Source: Verrucomicrobiales bacterium (GTDB lineage: Bacteria; Verrucomicrobiota; Verrucomicrobiia; Limisphaerales; SXQI01). Taken from it: a stretch of 19,821 nucleotides of DNA. A program made the position numbers and the translations under genes. Each line of letters starts with the position of its first letter. Position 1 is the first letter of the stretch. This document shows positions 8,901-16,445 of the stretch, piece by piece. The notes under the pieces are model-generated. The model was not told where the DNA came from. It saw only the letters and a list, made by a program, of their open reading frames with translations, and made no database searches. The stretch lies in assembly GCA_005793025.1 (NCBI GenBank), contig SXQI01000204.1:1-19821 (forward strand), written 5' to 3'.

Positions 8901-9672
8901 ATCTGTCGCCAATTTCGCAACTTTGGGTTATCCAGATGATCTGAAATTCGGGGATAACGTCAACTTCTCCATCTCCTTTTGGGTGAATTACCTGAGTCAA
9001 ACGGACGACCATCCGTTCATCTCCAACAAAGATTGGAACAGCAGCAACAACCGAGGCTGGGGTATCTTCAGCCAATCAGGTGCAGAATTCCGCCCACAGA
9101 TCACCGGAACCGGCGGAACCAAATTCAGCACGAAGCCGCCGTTCCAATTGAAGGATGGGGCTTGGCATAACGTGATCGTGACGGTCAACCGCACAGGCAA
9201 TGTGGTCTCATATGTTGACGGCACTCAAATCAGTTCCGTTCCCATCGCAACCGCTGGAAGCATTGATACTGATGATCTAAGCCTCGCAGTGAACATCGGA
9301 CAGGACGGGACAGGCACCTACACCGATGGGGGTGCATCTTCACTTGATGGACTGGTCGATGACGTTGGAATCTGGCGGCGTGTGTTGACTGCCGATGAAG
9401 CAGCTGTCATCAACTTGCGTGCTCAAAACGGGAGAAACCTCAGAGGAGCCGGTGCCGCTGCTGTCGTGGTTACCGCGCCCACATTGGCTGGGGTCTCCGT
9501 TTCGGGTAACAACATCGTCCTGACATGGTCAGGAACAGGAACATTCCAAGTACAAAAACGCGCTGCGTTTGGAGCAGGGAATTGGGAAAATGTTGGAGCT
9601 GCAACCACCGCAAAAACGGCGTCTGACGCCATCAGTGGCACGGCCTCGTTCTATCGGATTGTTGCTCAATAA
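5935..9672 (+). CDS. Giant secreted multidomain protein: PA14-like, Ig-like, jelly-roll-like and two tandem LamG domains
   Basis: 1245 residues from ATG 5935, which gives a tidy signal peptide (MTTTSKRLTGSAALLFAMAG then LAQAQ, cleavage near A24). An in-frame ATG at 5896 would add 13 Lys/Gln-rich residues encoded by A-rich leader-like DNA and has an AGG too close to it. Domains, approximate residues: 41-229 PA14-like (SDDGFRVSVGG, YSFRLIYEQGGGDYSVSWF); 244-342 beta-sandwich (SGSVKLYLDGAQVTP); 351-612 MAM/jelly-roll-like (FFENFESLDEETLPAGW ... YFGVDNFGIYSI); 619-700 Ig-like (FTYQWAFEGVEIAGATSASF); 705-930 LamG 1; 941-1164 LamG 2, nearly the same protein sequence; 1181-1245 a short C-terminal beta module (IVLTWSGTGTFQVQKR ... 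FYRIVAQ) common at the ends of Verrucomicrobial secreted proteins. No catalytic site is seen. Likely an extracellular adhesin or glycan-binding protein. No PEP-CTERM or LPXTG anchor. Confidence 0.92.
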   Translation: MTTTSKRLTGSAALLFAMAGLAQAQVAIPAGFAHPKAAIDTASRGFTVRMLQANAGSGELPNLLTRTESQLAGMLIDPATKLPYVNDADLTAFVLNPDGSFNEPIAIDYGGAGAIVFPGIPGVNGAVNNIAMEALTFLDLEPGTYSMIVRSDDGFRVSVGGDSRDKLSSINLGQYDGGRGAGDSEFKFSISQAGAYSFRLIYEQGGGDYSVSWFAANVTEPDAHILVNGDGGIKAYQKLNTALPAYVDYVVPSPGQDRVSPGIKIATRIRDGSATTVNSGSVKLYLDGAQVTPEITTGATGTMVSYDPPGLLKVLTKHTVGLVFTDSASTVRSNSWTFTVSNNGNVILPTPIFFENFESLDEETLPAGWSVENFTTGAFGEFDLDNPGSDSYLGWVTITTDRVLSMGVAGRWEGTRRLAFPESFVNDQPITGIASNKFVYAESDTRGGSQIQYMFTGDYDLSGKTSLFVSYYSMYEQNQDSIGSVEYSIDGGTNWLPIVYMIDASDIVLDAEGKTDAVATLTKENPDTAINPIDDTLPRTFGTFIGAATDTWANLGPYISGRINDDYIESKRVELFPIPQADNQKTVRFRFAQAGTGSWYFGVDNFGIYSITTPIVVAPKITEISLGQVLTTGKPLALAVKASGTEPFTYQWAFEGVEIAGATSASFNLSAVATSNAGKYTVVVRNDKGAASADVNVVVVSGDADLKKDLVVHLAFDGDYKDSSGKNNNASSVGSPTFEEGRFGQALHIKSTADGTVANFASLGYPSDLKFGDSVNFTIAFWVKYSSQTDDHPFISNKDWNSSGNRGWGVFSQSGAEFRPQITGTGGTKFSTKPPFQLKDGAWHNVVVSVNRTGNVESYVDGVKLSSVPIATTGSVDTDDLSFAVNIGQDGTGKYTDGNASSLEGLVDDVGIWRRALSADDVGALYMRATSGLNLGTDPISVGLVTHLAFDGDYGDASGRNNNASAMGTPDFQTGKLGKALHVTSTKDGSVANFATLGYPDDLKFGDNVNFSISFWVNYLSQTDDHPFISNKDWNSSNNRGWGIFSQSGAEFRPQITGTGGTKFSTKPPFQLKDGAWHNVIVTVNRTGNVVSYVDGTQISSVPIATAGSIDTDDLSLAVNIGQDGTGTYTDGGASSLDGLVDDVGIWRRVLTADEAAVINLRAQNGRNLRGAGAAAVVVTAPTLAGVSVSGNNIVLTWSGTGTFQVQKRAAFGAGNWENVGAATTAKTASDAISGTASFYRIVAQ
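8050..8730 (+). repeat. First LamG-like unit of a tandem protein-level duplication
   Basis: Encodes a concanavalin-like LamG domain beginning VVHLAFDGDYKDSSGKNNN and ending IWRRALSADDVGALYM. Its partner is 8755-9425. The two share most residues, including a long invariant core (HPFISNKDWNSS and GAEFRPQITGTGGTKFSTK). Confidence 0.85.
8755..9425 (+). repeat. Second LamG-like unit of the tandem duplication
   Basis: Begins VTHLAFDGDYGDASGRNNN and ends IWRRVLTADEAAVINLRAQ. It matches the first unit throughout at the protein level, while most synonymous sites differ. The exception is a 56-nt patch (8416-8471 versus 9118-9173) with only two differences. Confidence 0.85.
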
Positions 9673-9686
9673 TTAAGTCTCGCAAG

Positions 9687-9717
9687 ACCTGTCCCGCCCA
9701 AACTGGGCGGGACAGGT
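9687..9717 (+). terminator. 14-bp hairpin just after the LamG gene
   Basis: Perfect stem ACCTGTCCCGCCCA (9687-9700) / TGGGCGGGACAGGT (9704-9717) with a 3-base loop, starting 14 nt after the TAA. Its place and strength point to transcript termination or 3'-end protection. There is no T-tract on either strand, so it is not a standard intrinsic terminator. Confidence 0.65.
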
Positions 9718-9740
9718 TCCAACAATTAATGCGTTAAATT

Positions 9741-9817
9741 TAGAATTTCCTCTGTGTGGAGGGAAAGCGGGCGTTGGCAGGTTTCCGTGTGTGTGCCAAG
9801 GCCCGCTTATTTTTTTT
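9741..9817 (+). ncRNA. Candidate structured RNA, copy A of a two-copy motif ending in a terminator hairpin
   Basis: Visible in sequence: hairpin 1 TTCCTC (9747-9752) / GAGGGA (9759-9764) with loop TGTGTG; directly after it hairpin 2 with outer stem AAGCGGGC (9765-9772) / GCCCGCTT (9801-9808), one G-G mismatch, inner stem TTGGCA (9774-9779) / TGCCAA (9794-9799), and a 14-base loop GGTTTCCGTGTGTG; then a T-rich tract to 9817. An AT-rich TAGAAT (9741-9746) just before hairpin 1 might be a -10 box. The same plan recurs at 19101-19175 with a different inner stem but the same apical loop. It lies about 84 nt before the DUF3616-like gene. It may be an independent small RNA, a leader attenuator, or a conserved terminator; the class is not one I can name. 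Confidence 0.6.
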
Positions 9818-9901
9818 ACACAATTCATTGGTCTGCGCATTCACCAACATCTGTAGGCTAGTGAGTTTGCAGAAAGCGATACAAAGGCATATTGTCTGAG
9901 C

Positions 9902-10981
9902 GTGTTAGATTTGTTACCCCGCGCACTGCTTATCCGAAAGTGTCAACGGCTCAGAGATTGGGTGCGTATTGGTGTGTTTTCCACGGTTGGATTCATCTCG
10001 CTTCAGTGCACAATTACGTCGGCACCAAAAAAGGAAAAAGCCCCGGTAACTCAGCCGAGAACATTTCTCGAATGCTGTGACGCATCGGCGGCCGTCGCAC
10101 TCGATAACCATCGGTTTGTTGTCGGGGATGACGAAACGAGTGTGCTCCGAGTTTATGATTGGACTAGAGGAGGGAGGCCGATTCAGTCTTTCGATCTCCA
10201 ACAGTTCTTGAACCCCAAAGGCGGAGAAGGGGAGACGGATATCGAGGCCGCAGCCAAACTGGGAGATCATGTCTACTGGCTCACTTCGCATGGAAAAAGC
10301 CAGTCAGGAAAAGCGCGACCCGATCGAAACCGGTTATTCGCCACCGTTTTTAGAACAAATGAGACAACAGTTTCAATGGAACTGGTCGGAAAGCCCTACG
10401 AAAAACTTTTGAAAGATTTAATCGCAGATCCCCACCTCACTCAATTTGGATTCCGATCCGCTACGAAACGTGCTCCGAAAGAAGATCAAAGCCTAAACTT
10501 TGAAGGCCTTTGCGCCACCGCTCAGGGAAACCTCCTGTTGGGATTTCGGAATCCACTAGTCGATGGAAAGGCTCTTCTAATTCCACTTTTGAATCCTTTG
10601 GAAATCACGAGCGGCAATGCTCGTGCCTCATTCGGACCCCCTATTTTATTGGATCTTGGCGGATTAACGATTCGCGACTTAGTGTCGCGTGCGGGGAGCA
10701 TCTACATCTTGGCGGGACCTTGGAAAGGCGGTCAGGAGCGACGGATTTACCGTTGGGATGGGAAGAGTCCCCAAGTAGAGCTCGTCACTCCGATAACATT
10801 GGATCGCTTTCATTCTGAAGCACTTTTTGCATTCCCCAACCAATCACCGAATTTGTTCACCGTTTTGAGCGATGACGGCTCGCGAAAAGCAGGGGATGTT
10901 CCCTGCAAAGATTTGCCCATAGCACAGCGCGAGTTTCGCGGTTTCGAATGGCGAACACTTCAGATTGGAAATGGCGAGTGA
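9902..10981 (+). CDS. DUF3616-like exported protein, function unknown
   Basis: 359 residues from GTG 9902. The body resembles the DUF3616 family: DASAAVALDNHRFVVGDDET near the start, an acidic 'D-I-E-A' stretch (GGEGETDIEAAAKLGDHVYW) with the following TSHGKSQSGK, the core DQSLNFEGLCATAQGNLLLG and GFRNPLVDGKALLIPL, and a late RFHSEALFAFPNQSPNLFTVLSDDG. Repeated strand pairs suggest a beta-propeller. The true start is uncertain: a second in-frame GTG at 9962 would give a short N-terminus (RIGVFSTVGFISLQC) that reads as an export signal, possibly a poor lipobox because Gln precedes the Cys. A candidate promoter TTGCAG-17 nt-TATTGT (9867-9895) would begin the message at about 9902, which favours the downstream start or a leaderless mRNA. 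Convergent with the helicase gene, with only 22 nt between stops. Confidence 0.82.
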   Translation: MLDLLPRALLIRKCQRLRDWVRIGVFSTVGFISLQCTITSAPKKEKAPVTQPRTFLECCDASAAVALDNHRFVVGDDETSVLRVYDWTRGGRPIQSFDLQQFLNPKGGEGETDIEAAAKLGDHVYWLTSHGKSQSGKARPDRNRLFATVFRTNETTVSMELVGKPYEKLLKDLIADPHLTQFGFRSATKRAPKEDQSLNFEGLCATAQGNLLLGFRNPLVDGKALLIPLLNPLEITSGNARASFGPPILLDLGGLTIRDLVSRAGSIYILAGPWKGGQERRIYRWDGKSPQVELVTPITLDRFHSEALFAFPNQSPNLFTVLSDDGSRKAGDVPCKDLPIAQREFRGFEWRTLQIGNGE

Positions 10982-11003
10982 CCAGAGTGGTCGCGATCGC
11001 AAG

Positions 11004-13034
11004 TCACCCTAGCGAATCTCGGATGTTAGCGAATAGACTCCGGCCGGTGTTTACGGCCACGGGGGCTTTGCTTGTCGATTCGCCGTCCTCGACCAATTCT
11101 GTGGGCAACTCTTTGAGAAATGGAGAAGGATGGCAGGGCACCAATTGGCCGTATTTTCTGCGAGATTGGCAATGGGTCAGCATTAAACTTTGCATTGCAC
11201 GCGTGATGGCAACGTAGAACAGCCGCCGTTCTTCGTCCATTGTTCCTTCCTGTTTTGAACGGGTGTGGGGGAGGAGTCCATCCTCGATTCCGACGACGAA
11301 GACGTGGGGAAACTCCAAACCCTTGCAGCTATGCATGGTGATGAGTGTGACCGTGTCAGCGGTCTCTTTCGGATCCTCAGCCCTTTCTGCATCTAGGGTT
11401 ACTTCTTCAAGATATCGTTGCACTCGCTCTGCGGGCGTTGGGGCGTAGAAGTTAGGTTTTTCGAGGTCTGCGATGAGATCTTTCAAGTTTCTCACCCGAT
11501 TCTCTCCAATTTCCGGATCTTTTTCGGAACGGCGTAATTCCTCAAAATAGCCTGTCGATTGTAAGAATTGGTCTGCCCATGAATTGAGATTGAGCACTTC
11601 TTCCAAGTGAAGCAGTTGGTGGTGATGCTCGATCAATCCTTGGAACGTTACGATGGAGTTCCGGGTTTTATCTGGAAATGAGAATTGAACGAGCGGGTTT
11701 TTTATGGCGGTAAATACGGAACAATGGCGTTCCTGACTGGCGGCGAGTAATCGCTCCATGGTTAGATCACTCAACCCCCGCGCTGGGACGTTAGCGATCC
11801 TTAAGAGGCTGATGTCGTCGTGGGGATTCAGTAGTGCCCGGAGGTAAGCCAAGAAATCCTTGATTTCCCGGCGATCGAAAAAGCTTTGACCTCCAACGAG
11901 TCGATAGCGAACCCCCGCTTTGCGGAGGGCATTTTCGATGGGGCGCGCTTGGAGGTTTGTGCGAAAGAGAATGGCTTGATCGTTCCACGGAATTCGTCGT
12001 GCTAAACGATTGTATTCGATCTCCTCCACCACAGTGGTCGCCTCCTCTTCATCATCCTCAAATCCCTGGAGGACGATTTTTTTTCCTTGTCCTTTATCTG
12101 ACCATAGTTGTTTAGGGCGCCGACGGGGATTTTTCTTAATAACAGCGTTGGCGGCGAGAAGGATTGTGTTGGTAGATCGGTAGTTTTGTTCGAGTTTGAT
12201 GGTTTTGACCTCGGGAAAATGCTTTTCCAAATCGAGCAGGTTTTTGACTTCGGCTCCGCGCCATCCGTAGATGCTCTGGTCATCATCGCCCACGACGCAA
12301 AAATTCCGGTGAATCTTGGTCAAGGCGTGGACCAACTTGAACTGCGCAGCGTTCGTGTCCTGATATTCGTCCACCATCACATAACGATATCGTTGTCGGC
12401 AAGATTCCAACGCGTCAGGGTGCTCTTCAAACAGCTTCAGGGTGAGGAGGATGAGGTCATCGAAATCGACAGCATTACATGCTCTTAAAGCACTTTCATA
12501 TTTGAGGCGCAGATGTTGCACAAGGGCAACCAGATCGGGATCCGAATAGCTACTGCTATCCCCACCGTTCTTGAAGCGACTCAGGAGGCTCAACACATCT
12601 CGTGGTTCGGCTTTTTTGCCGTTCCCGATTGAGAGGTTGCTCAGGACTTTTTTGATCGCACCCAATTGTTCGCTCTCGGTGTAGATCACAAAATTGCGTT
12701 TGTAACCGAGTCGCTCGATGTGTTGGCGTAAAATCCGAACGCATAAAGAATGGAAAGTGCTGATGGTAGGGCGTTCCGGTTCTTCTGCGTTTCCATCGCG
12801 TCGGGTTTTAGGAAGCAGGCTTCGGACACGCTCCTGCATCTCACGAGATGCCTTGTTCGTAAACGTCACGGCGAGGATTTGGGATGGTAAAACCCCTCGA
12901 TGGATCATCCACGCAATGCGATGAGTGATGACTCGAGTTTTGCCAGTACCGGCCCCAGCGAGAATCAGGACGGGTCCAGCGATGGTTTCGACGGCTTCCC
13001 GCTGCTGGGGGTTAAGTGAGCTAAGATTCACCAT
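11004..13034 (-). CDS. pcrA: PcrA/UvrD-type superfamily 1A DNA helicase
   Basis: 676 residues with the full set of UvrD/PcrA/Rep motifs: Q-motif region LNPQQREAV (7-15), Walker A AGAGTGKTR (26-34), motif Ia VTFTNKASREM, DEXX box VDEYQDTN (221-228), motif III GDDDQSIYGWRGA (249-261), motif IV EQNYRST (282-288), motif V with TLITMHSCKGLEFP and motif VI VAITRA (608-613). The stretch NPRRRPKQLWSDKGQGKK is closer to PcrA than to Rep as I know them. An ATP-driven 3'-5' helicase of this family unwinds DNA in nucleotide-excision repair and at replication-transcription conflicts. The C-terminus stops about 60 residues after motif VI, without the long Tudor-like tail usual in PcrA/UvrD, so the protein is nearer Rep in length. 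The start ATG is 75 nt downstream of the PVC cytochrome gene on the same strand, so co-transcription is possible. Confidence 0.95.
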   Translation of the reverse strand: MVNLSSLNPQQREAVETIAGPVLILAGAGTGKTRVITHRIAWMIHRGVLPSQILAVTFTNKASREMQERVRSLLPKTRRDGNAEEPERPTISTFHSLCVRILRQHIERLGYKRNFVIYTESEQLGAIKKVLSNLSIGNGKKAEPRDVLSLLSRFKNGGDSSSYSDPDLVALVQHLRLKYESALRACNAVDFDDLILLTLKLFEEHPDALESCRQRYRYVMVDEYQDTNAAQFKLVHALTKIHRNFCVVGDDDQSIYGWRGAEVKNLLDLEKHFPEVKTIKLEQNYRSTNTILLAANAVIKKNPRRRPKQLWSDKGQGKKIVLQGFEDDEEEATTVVEEIEYNRLARRIPWNDQAILFRTNLQARPIENALRKAGVRYRLVGGQSFFDRREIKDFLAYLRALLNPHDDISLLRIANVPARGLSDLTMERLLAASQERHCSVFTAIKNPLVQFSFPDKTRNSIVTFQGLIEHHHQLLHLEEVLNLNSWADQFLQSTGYFEELRRSEKDPEIGENRVRNLKDLIADLEKPNFYAPTPAERVQRYLEEVTLDAERAEDPKETADTVTLITMHSCKGLEFPHVFVVGIEDGLLPHTRSKQEGTMDEERRLFYVAITRAMQSLMLTHCQSRRKYGQLVPCHPSPFLKELPTELVEDGESTSKAPVAVNTGRSLFANIRDSLG

Positions 13035-13109
13035 TCGCAGTGGCGATTGAATTGCTTAGTCAAGCGATGCATGAAAAAGCAACGTCGTTGGATTGAGCAT
13101 TTGTAAACC

Positions 13110-16100
13110 TTATTTTGCGGTGCTCAAGAATTCGACCAAATCGCGCAAGTCTTGCTGGGTGAGGATGGTTCCAAACCCTTCCGGCATCCCGGACGCTCCA
13201 CGATCTCGGGCTTTGATATCAGCGATCGCGATGGTGATAAGGCCATCTTCCGGTGAGTTAAGGATGAGTTCCTTCTGGTTCTCGGATTTGATAAGGCCAG
13301 CATAGACTTGACCTCCCTTGGTCGCGATCATCACGGTCTCAAATCCTACAGTGATTTTCTCGTTGGGCCTAAGAATCGAATCAAGGATAGCGATCCGGTC
13401 TAGGCGACTTAGGATTCCGGCAAGTTCTGGGCCGACTTCTCCCCCTTCACCACTCACCTTGTGGCAACGGTTACAGGAGGCTTCAGGCCGTTCAAAAAAC
13501 ACCTGTCTCCCTTTCGCTGCATTCCCTCCAAATAAAAGCGACCGATAGTTCTTCAGCGCGTCCTCGCCAGTTTGTGCAGAGTGAAAAGCGGCTAGTCGTC
13601 CTTTAACAAGGTCAGATTTGCGCTTAGAAGCAGCTTCAAGGAGATCGAGTTCTACTTCTTTTTCAAGTTTTCCAGCGGTAAGTTTATCAAGCCATGCCCC
13701 GATGGCTTCGTCGGCGTCTTTTCCTGGGAGATTGCCGAGCGAAGTGAACACGCTTTGTTTTTCCCCCACAGATCCTTTCTCAAGAGTGCTCAACAGTTGG
13801 GAAACGCCACCGTCTTTATTGATGGTGGCGCTTAATTTGATGACCTCCTTGCGGACGACTTCACTCGTATCGTTTTGGGCGATCGTAAGAATATCCTTCA
13901 ATTGCGGGTCGTTGAGTGTTCCGAGTGCCCTTAAAGCTGCTGCGCGAACCTCGGCAGATCCTTTGGTTTCCTTGACGATCTGGGCCAAGGTGGGCCCCGC
14001 GTCGGACAATCTGAATTTGGCTACAGTTCCGACCAATGTAAGACGAACGGCGTCCGGCGCATCGTTGAGTAACGAATTGAGGTTTGGCTTGATCGCTGCG
14101 ATCGCGTCCGATTCTTTCCGCGCAACGGCTGTGGGTCGCCAGAGGCCACTCACCCGATCGATGCCTGATGGGGTTGCCCAATCCCGTATATCCATGATGG
14201 CTTCAGAACGGATTGCATCGGGGATATCAGCATTTCCAGCTAGATGTGCCAGTGCCTGCACTGTATCAACGCGACCGTAGCGAAAATTGGCGTTTACAAT
14301 TCTTCGGAGCAGTTCGGGTGGATGATCCTTACGCGCATGGGTTGCCATCGCGGCGAGTTCCGGGATCGCACCGCTAATCGGTTCGTCGTTGATTGCTCGA
14401 GCGGCCTCTAGGACAAGTCGGGGATCGGCATCATTCAGAAAAATCCCTACCTCGGATCTGCCGAGTCTGCGCAAAGTGAGCAATACTCCTAGTCGGACAC
14501 TTGGTGATTCATCTTCGGCAGCCAGCAAAAGGTCGCTGATCTGTGCTGATCCGAACAAACCCATGACTGCCGCATGCCGGAGGTAGGTATCCTGATCAGA
14601 GTTGGAGCGAAGTAATCCAAGCAATGGTTGAATCGCCTCGCGGTGGCCCAGCTTTCCTAAGCTTTGAGCTGCAAAAAAGCGGACGCGCGAATTTTCATCT
14701 GACAGTGCAGAGATCAAGGGAGGTAAGGCAGCATTGACGCGATGATCGCCAAGGATCCGTGCCGCTTGGGCGCGGATTTCCGGATCGGAATCCGCGATCA
14801 TTGGCAACACGGGATCCATTGCCCCAGCGATGCGGGCCCCAGCTAATTGTCCAAGTCCCCAAATGGCATGGATACGGTTGAGGCGAGAATTCTTTTTATC
14901 CGTGGCTGCTGCAAAAACCTTGAGTGACTTCTCTTTTCGGCTAGCGAGTTCGAATTGGGCCTCTTGACGGACCCGTTGATCCGAATGCGCCAAAAGTTTT
15001 CCGAGTTCATTTAGCGAGCGTTTCTCCATCCCTTCGGCCCTGATCTTTTTGGTCTCGATCGCGATCTGAGCGGTGCTGAGATTTGGATCAAAGACGCGGT
15101 AAATCCGTCCTTTGCCGTTCATGCCCCAGCCTTCGACCCAATCGGAAAAATAAATCCCACTTTCAGAACCGAAACCAACGTCTGTGGGAAGGCAGTTCCA
15201 AATGAATTGTTCCGGTGCTTCCACCGTGAAGGTTGCGCCGTTGGGTTTGAGGGTAAACGAATAAATACCACTAGACCGTGAACCTCGAAAATCTGTGAGG
15301 AAGAAATGATTATCGAATTTACCCGACAAACCAGTCCCCGGATTGAACGTGATGCCGGAAGGTCCGTTGGCGAGATTGGTGATTGCTGGAAGCAGGTGTG
15401 CTGGTTGTCCAGCCCATTGAGGATGCCACATTTTCTCTGAATTCCAAGGCCCTCGAGCGTTGGGATATTCGATAAACTGCCATCCCACGCGCCATCCGGA
15501 ATCCCCGCCTTCGACGATATAGACCCATCGTGCCTTGTCGCCGCCATCGGAATTGTTATCCCCCGTGAACAAGTTGCCATATTGGTCAAAAGTTAATCCT
15601 TGGGGATTTCTTAAACCATAAGCGACCTCTTCGAGATCAGAACCGTCAGGATTGCACCGGAAGACTGAACCGCAGTCCGGGTGGCCGATGTTTCTGCCAT
15701 TCTGCACGACATTTGCTCCACGATCCCCGACGCTGAAATAAATTTTACCCTCCGGTCCAAAGGTCAACCCGTGCATGTCATGGCCGAGGAAGCCCATCCT
15801 CACTCCATAACCGTAGCTCAACGATCGAGTTTGATCGGCTTTGCCGTCGCCGTCCGTGTCTTTGAACCACCAAAGGTTGGGGAGGTTTGCGAACCAGACT
15901 TGACCACGCCGTGCGAGAACGCCCGCAGCAATCCCATCGAGGGGATGGTTAAATCCGTCGGCAAACACGCTGGAGAAATCCACCTTCCCGTCTCCGTTAC
16001 GATCCTCGAGAAGCCTGACTCGGTCCGACCATTTTGCGTAGTCGGCGATCTTGGCTCCTTCATGGTGTTTCGTCATCGCGAGACGATCGTCGGGGGTACG

Positions 16101-16445
16101 AGCGGCGAGATCTTCGCTCAGCCATTCCATGTGCCCACGAATATCCGTGACCCCTTGGTGCAGACGAAACGTTTCCACCACATAGCTCCGCCCTTTTTCG
16201 TCGAATGTAAAGGAAACGGGATTGGCAAGGTCGGGTTCGGCAGCGAACTGCTCGATGACATAGCCGGATGGGATTTTGATGCCCTTCATCATGTTCCGAC
16301 CCTCATCAGTGGCGGAAACGATTTTTGGCAGGGTGACTTTTGGGGAAGTGCCGAGTTCGTCCGCATAAATCGCCTGACCTACAAGGAGGCAGGTTAAAAC
16401 CGGAATTCTGCTGGGGATTGATTTGATAATAATGCGTGGCGACAT
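13110..16445 (-). CDS. PVC-type membrane-bound dehydrogenase / haem-binding protein (beta-propeller, HEAT repeats, cytochrome c)
   Basis: 1111 residues with three parts. Signal peptide 1-28 (basic start, IPVLTCLLVGQAIYA). Residues about 50-450: a soluble-sugar-dehydrogenase-like propeller typical of PVC phyla, with GYVIEQFAAEPDLANPVSFT, GLTFGPEGKIYFSVGDRG and YGLRNPQGLTFDQYGNLFTG, and calcium-loop-like DRNGDGKVD (148-156) and DTDGDGKAD (196-204). About 485-960: HEAT repeats (for example SDPEIRAQAARILGDHRV and DENSRVRFFAAQSLGKLGHR). C-terminus: a PVC-type cytochrome c domain with the haem motif CNRCH (991-995), VGPELAGI after it, and a probable axial Met at 1087 (GASGMPEGF). Such proteins are exported and are thought to pass electrons from substrate oxidation to a c-type haem; the substrate is unknown. 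Divergent from the octahaem cytochrome across 163 nt, which invites a common redox role. Confidence 0.93.
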   Translation of the reverse strand: MSPRIIIKSIPSRIPVLTCLLVGQAIYADELGTSPKVTLPKIVSATDEGRNMMKGIKIPSGYVIEQFAAEPDLANPVSFTFDEKGRSYVVETFRLHQGVTDIRGHMEWLSEDLAARTPDDRLAMTKHHEGAKIADYAKWSDRVRLLEDRNGDGKVDFSSVFADGFNHPLDGIAAGVLARRGQVWFANLPNLWWFKDTDGDGKADQTRSLSYGYGVRMGFLGHDMHGLTFGPEGKIYFSVGDRGANVVQNGRNIGHPDCGSVFRCNPDGSDLEEVAYGLRNPQGLTFDQYGNLFTGDNNSDGGDKARWVYIVEGGDSGWRVGWQFIEYPNARGPWNSEKMWHPQWAGQPAHLLPAITNLANGPSGITFNPGTGLSGKFDNHFFLTDFRGSRSSGIYSFTLKPNGATFTVEAPEQFIWNCLPTDVGFGSESGIYFSDWVEGWGMNGKGRIYRVFDPNLSTAQIAIETKKIRAEGMEKRSLNELGKLLAHSDQRVRQEAQFELASRKEKSLKVFAAATDKKNSRLNRIHAIWGLGQLAGARIAGAMDPVLPMIADSDPEIRAQAARILGDHRVNAALPPLISALSDENSRVRFFAAQSLGKLGHREAIQPLLGLLRSNSDQDTYLRHAAVMGLFGSAQISDLLLAAEDESPSVRLGVLLTLRRLGRSEVGIFLNDADPRLVLEAARAINDEPISGAIPELAAMATHARKDHPPELLRRIVNANFRYGRVDTVQALAHLAGNADIPDAIRSEAIMDIRDWATPSGIDRVSGLWRPTAVARKESDAIAAIKPNLNSLLNDAPDAVRLTLVGTVAKFRLSDAGPTLAQIVKETKGSAEVRAAALRALGTLNDPQLKDILTIAQNDTSEVVRKEVIKLSATINKDGGVSQLLSTLEKGSVGEKQSVFTSLGNLPGKDADEAIGAWLDKLTAGKLEKEVELDLLEAASKRKSDLVKGRLAAFHSAQTGEDALKNYRSLLFGGNAAKGRQVFFERPEASCNRCHKVSGEGGEVGPELAGILSRLDRIAILDSILRPNEKITVGFETVMIATKGGQVYAGLIKSENQKELILNSPEDGLITIAIADIKARDRGASGMPEGFGTILTQQDLRDLVEFLSTAK

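Noticed and set aside
10993..11000. GCGATCGC palindrome between the convergent DUF3616-like and pcrA stops
   Set aside because: An 8-base palindrome of common composition with no T-tract; expected by chance.
13051..13068. Stem ATTGCTT/AAGCGAT between the PVC cytochrome and pcrA
   Set aside because: Contains a wobble pair, is AT-rich and has no T-tract on the minus strand; not a credible terminator.
13618..14280. 220-codon open frame antisense to the HEAT-repeat region
   Set aside because: Ser/Arg/Ala-rich shadow of the repeat-coding strand; no independent support.
15681..16397. 238-codon open frame antisense to the PVC cytochrome gene
   Set aside because: It lies wholly opposite a confident 1111-residue gene with clear domains; its translation shows no domain and fits a shadow frame.
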